Assembly (NCBI GenBank): GCA_013140465.1
Contig: JABFST010000281.1
Coordinates: 1 to 7,196, forward strand
Direction of reading: 5' to 3'
Source: Methylococcaceae bacterium
GTDB lineage: Bacteria; Pseudomonadota; Gammaproteobacteria; Methylococcales; Methylomonadaceae
DNA length: 7,196 nucleotides
Positions 6,088-7,196 of this stretch are shown here, in pieces. Positions within the stretch are counted from its first letter, which is position 1; the number at the start of each line of letters is the position of its first letter. A program made the translations under genes and the position numbers. The notes under the pieces were generated by a model. That model worked only from the letters and a program-made list of their open reading frames with translations. It was not told where the DNA came from and made no database searches.

Positions 6088-7196
6088 ATGCCGCCGATTG
6101 AACTCAACATCCGCTTTCCCAAACCCACGCAAGTCAGCGTCCATTTTGATGGCGATGAAACCGAACCCCTAGACTTTCAAACCCCTATCGGCCCGGAAGA
6201 CTATGCCGACATCGCTTGGTATTTAGAAACCTACGCCTCGCATTACATTACCGATGTCGATATCGATAGAGCCGACAACATCGCCAAACGCTTAAAAACC
6301 CTAGGTGAAAACCTGTTTTTGTCGGTATTCGCCGATGCCACCGCCAAACGCCTGTTTGACCGCTTCCAAGACACTGGCGAAAAACGCGTCATCACCCTCT
6401 ACGCCCAACATCCGGCAGTGTTAAGTTTACCGTGGGAATTATTGCGCCCACCCAAACAAACTTATTTAATGAATGAAAAACTCTCCATCCGGCGGCGGTA
6501 TTTGGGGGCAGGTGGCGGCAGGACCGCCTATAAAGTCAGCAGCAAAGACCGCCTTCGCGTGTTGTTTGTGGTCAGCCGTCCTAGTGATGCCAATTTTATT
6601 AATCCGCGCAGCGACGCACTCGCCGTCATGCACGCCATAAAAACCACACAGGCCAATATCGAGCTGGAATTTTTGCGCCCCGCAACCTTAGATAAGCTCA
6701 TAAACCGCCTAGAAAATGACCGCTTACCGCCTATCGATATTCTGCATTTTGATGGTCATGGGGCTTTTTTTAACGCAGCCGCCGAACCAAACTCAGCCAA
6801 ACACGCCGACAACCCCTTAAGCAAACAAGCCCAACCCGAATCCAACAACGGCTATTTGTTGTTTGAAACCGCCGACGGCAACAACGATTTTGTCTCTGCC
6901 GAAACCTTAGCCGATGCCTTATACCGCAAAAAAATCGCCTTAGTCGTGCTGTCTGCCTGCCAATCGGCGGCGATGGGTGATGATGCCTTAACCAGCGTCG
7001 CCGCCCGCCTCACCCATGCCGGTTTGCCGTCGGTGTTGGCGATGTCGTATTCGGTGTTAGTGCGCACCACCGAACACTTGTTTGGCGAATTTTATAACGC
7101 CTTAATGCAAGGCCAGGCGATGGGCGCAGCCTTAGATACCGCGCGGCGCTCTTTAAACCGCCACCCCGAACGCGGCGAACGGCAATGTGGCGACCA
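6088..7196 (+). CDS. CHAT domain-containing protein (caspase-like protease), 3' end outside window
   Basis: An open frame of 369 codons with no stop runs off the right edge. The start is ATG 6088, supported by AAGGA at 6077-6081 six bases ahead. The product begins MPPIELNIRFP with a beta-strand-rich N-terminal part. LPWELLRP (114-121) and LSIRRRY follow, the typical CHAT pre-core motif, then strand RLRVLFVVSRP. The CHAT core holds the dyad: HFDGHG with His224 and VLSACQSA with Cys291. AGLPSVLAMSY and the FGEFYNALMQGQAMGAALDTARR helix complete the clan CD fold. A hydrophilic insert of about 25 residues (229-254) follows the catalytic His. CHAT proteases usually act as effectors or processing enzymes, as in the gasdermin-activating and Craspase/TPR-CHAT systems, and are often fused to NTPase or TPR parts. 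Whether that holds here cannot be seen. No signal peptide is evident. Confidence 0.9.
   Translation, partial: MPPIELNIRFPKPTQVSVHFDGDETEPLDFQTPIGPEDYADIAWYLETYASHYITDVDIDRADNIAKRLKTLGENLFLSVFADATAKRLFDRFQDTGEKRVITLYAQHPAVLSLPWELLRPPKQTYLMNEKLSIRRRYLGAGGGRTAYKVSSKDRLRVLFVVSRPSDANFINPRSDALAVMHAIKTTQANIELEFLRPATLDKLINRLENDRLPPIDILHFDGHGAFFNAAAEPNSAKHADNPLSKQAQPESNNGYLLFETADGNNDFVSAETLADALYRKKIALVVLSACQSAAMGDDALTSVAARLTHAGLPSVLAMSYSVLVRTTEHLFGEFYNALMQGQAMGAALDTARRSLNRHPERGERQCGD

Overview
The window reads as a piece of a gammaproteobacterial chromosome of moderate GC content. The gene set, codon choice and style of intergenic repeats fit best with a methanotroph of the Methylococcales. That assignment is an inference from overall appearance; no taxonomic marker gene is present.

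Region 1 (1-4752) is a co-directional glycogen/maltodextrin block on the + strand. glgC (ADP-glucose pyrophosphorylase) makes the sugar donor for glycogen synthesis. A GH57 glycoside hydrolase and malQ (4-alpha-glucanotransferase), only 18 bases apart, act on alpha-1,4-glucans. All three proteins are full length with catalytic residues intact. A 207-base gap with three consecutive hairpins separates glgC from the GH57-malQ pair and probably ends or attenuates transcription there.

Region 2 (4753-6087) is an accessory island. A single AT-richer gene, a Uma2-family (PD-(D/E)XK-like) putative endonuclease at 5133-5741, sits among dense small repeats. The repeats are: four direct copies of a ~40-base unit with a GCAACG/CGTTGC hairpin (A); two copies of a ~121-base element (B) that folds as a near-gapless cloverleaf, placed in opposite orientations on either side of the Uma2 gene; and a 10-base motif (D) next to each B copy, also inverted. 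The left B copy is split by a 103-base MITE-like insert (C) with 8-base direct duplications. Removing the insert and one duplication restores the length and fold of the right copy to within one base. The insert's GTAA end and 8-base duplication suggest mobilisation by an IS66-type transposase.

Region 3 (6088-7196) is the start of a CHAT-domain (caspase-like) protease gene with its own ribosome binding site and intact His/Cys dyad. It runs off the window, so its C-terminal partner domains and neighbours cannot be seen.

The best leads are the inverted cloverleaf pair around Uma2 with its nested insertion, and the truncated CHAT gene next to it, which may be the edge of a defence or programmed-death locus outside the window.
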